From: Adiantum capillus-veneris
Taxonomy: Eukaryota; Streptophyta; Polypodiopsida; Polypodiales; Pteridaceae
Length of the DNA: 64,000 bases
Assembly: GCA_014529385.2 (NCBI GenBank)
Contig: CM043963.1
Coordinates: forward strand, 64,784,969-64,848,968
Direction: 5' to 3'
Shown: positions 63,280 to 64,000 of the stretch, one piece after another
How positions within the stretch are numbered: the first letter of the stretch is position 1
How the letters are laid out: every line of letters begins with the position of its first letter
Made by a program: the position numbers and the translations under genes
The notes under the pieces: generated by a model
Databases searched by the model: none
What the model saw: the letters and a program-made list of their open reading frames with translations, nothing else
Told to the model about the DNA's origin: nothing

Positions 63280-64000
63280 TTAGCCCTCCCCTTTTGGCTA
63301 GAGGCATTCATGTCTCTAGCTCATCTGTTTGATCATTATCGTCGGAGGTGACGGCTGATGGTGTGTCCTCATCTGGAATGTCAATAGGTGGAGCCTGGTC
63401 CAATCGAAGAAAATAAGGTTTAAGTCGCCAACCATTTACCCTGGTTTTATGAAGTTTTCCATCAGCCTCCATAAGCTGGTAGCTTCCATTGGCATACTTT
63501 TTCCTGATGATGAAAGGGCCTTCCCATCGGAGCAGGAGTTTCTTATCCTTGCGCGTGTCGAAGCGATTGTCGTAGAGGAGCACCAACATTCCTTTCTTCA
63601 ATTCTTTTTTCCGGAGATGCTGGTTAAAGATAAGTCGTCTATGCTCTGCTTGTGCCGCATAATAATTTATTGCTTCTTCTTTGTCCAACTGCAGTCTTTC
63701 CAAGATGATGATGTGATCTCTCAAATGCATGTTGGGCTATTGAAGTTGGCTTGCCATTACTCTGAGACTTTGTAGTTGCACTTCAATGGACAAGATTGCT
63801 TCCTTACCAAATACTAGATGATACGGTGTGAATCCCAAGGATGTACGGAATGAAGTTCTGTAGGCCCATAAAGCTGGTAGTAGGTACTTATCCTAGTCTC
63901 CAGGATGATTGTTTACTTGCTTGGTAATAATTTTAGAAACCATTCCATTTACCTTTTCAACTAGGCCATTACATTGAGGGTAATATGGTGAAGAGTGCCT
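63280..64000 (-). mobile_element. Element D: Tat-like gypsy element, integrase end only
   Basis: The minus strand carries the integrase core end ('NGLVEKVNGMVSKIITKQV'-like, about 63990-63900) and the C-terminal segment at 63730-63308 ('LLLRWEGPFIIRKKYANGSY'). These are similar in layout to element C ('RWQGPYIVKKAFNSSYYQLM'). The rest lies beyond the window. It has a few breaks in the visible part. Confidence 0.75.

Overview
The window is intergenic, repeat-dominated DNA from a large plant nuclear genome. The evidence is the set of families present: Ty3/gypsy LTR elements with Met-type primer sites, CACTA/En-Spm and MULE DNA transposons, a tRNA-derived SINE and L1-type LINE pieces. Microsatellites are very abundant, chiefly (CT)n but also (TG)n, (AT)n and unusually long poly-C runs. 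I suspect a fern or another early-diverging vascular plant from the style of the MULE, methyltransferase and Tat-like sequences, but this is a weak inference. I see no intact host gene.

Layout. Positions 1-6508 are a satellite array of alternating ~265-300 bp monomers. Each monomer carries one microsatellite 'slot', and two slots are filled by ORF1-only LINE copies (297-1703 and 3951-4895). A minus-strand CACTA element starts at 6509 with CACTA inside a satellite monomer and runs to about 10320. After a GA-rich block comes the 3' end of a related minus-strand LINE (11265-11990), then a decayed MULE with a SWIM finger (12185-15340), a palindromic foldback (about 16410-17190) and a tRNA-derived SINE (from 17238). 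Positions 20477-32780 hold a degenerating multi-exon gene that looks like a beta-class DNA amino-methyltransferase. It is split by gypsy element A (21869-31437, 5-bp target duplication TTGGT), whose 3' LTR in turn carries a ~950 bp foldback insertion.

The right half is mostly LTR elements on the minus strand. Element B (34658-45333) is a chromovirus-like element with 2.76 kb LTRs. Element C (50712-61984, target duplication GTAC) is a Tat-like element with two RNase H domains and nearly identical LTRs. It sits inside the 3' LTR of a related older element D (50451-50711 plus 61989-63279), whose coding part runs off the right edge. A third ORF1-only LINE copy lies at 47701-48154 between a (TG)n and a (TC)n tract.

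The most notable pattern is the LINE family. Three copies have an L1-type ORF1, no ORF2, a shared hairpin-bearing 3' UTR, and a 3' end running straight into a CT/TC microsatellite. Two copies lie exactly in the CT slot of the satellite, whose other monomers act as empty sites. A fourth, ORF2-bearing relative has the same 3' hairpin design and also ends next to a TC-rich tract. This looks like a non-autonomous, microsatellite-targeted LINE system with its probable partner in the same window.
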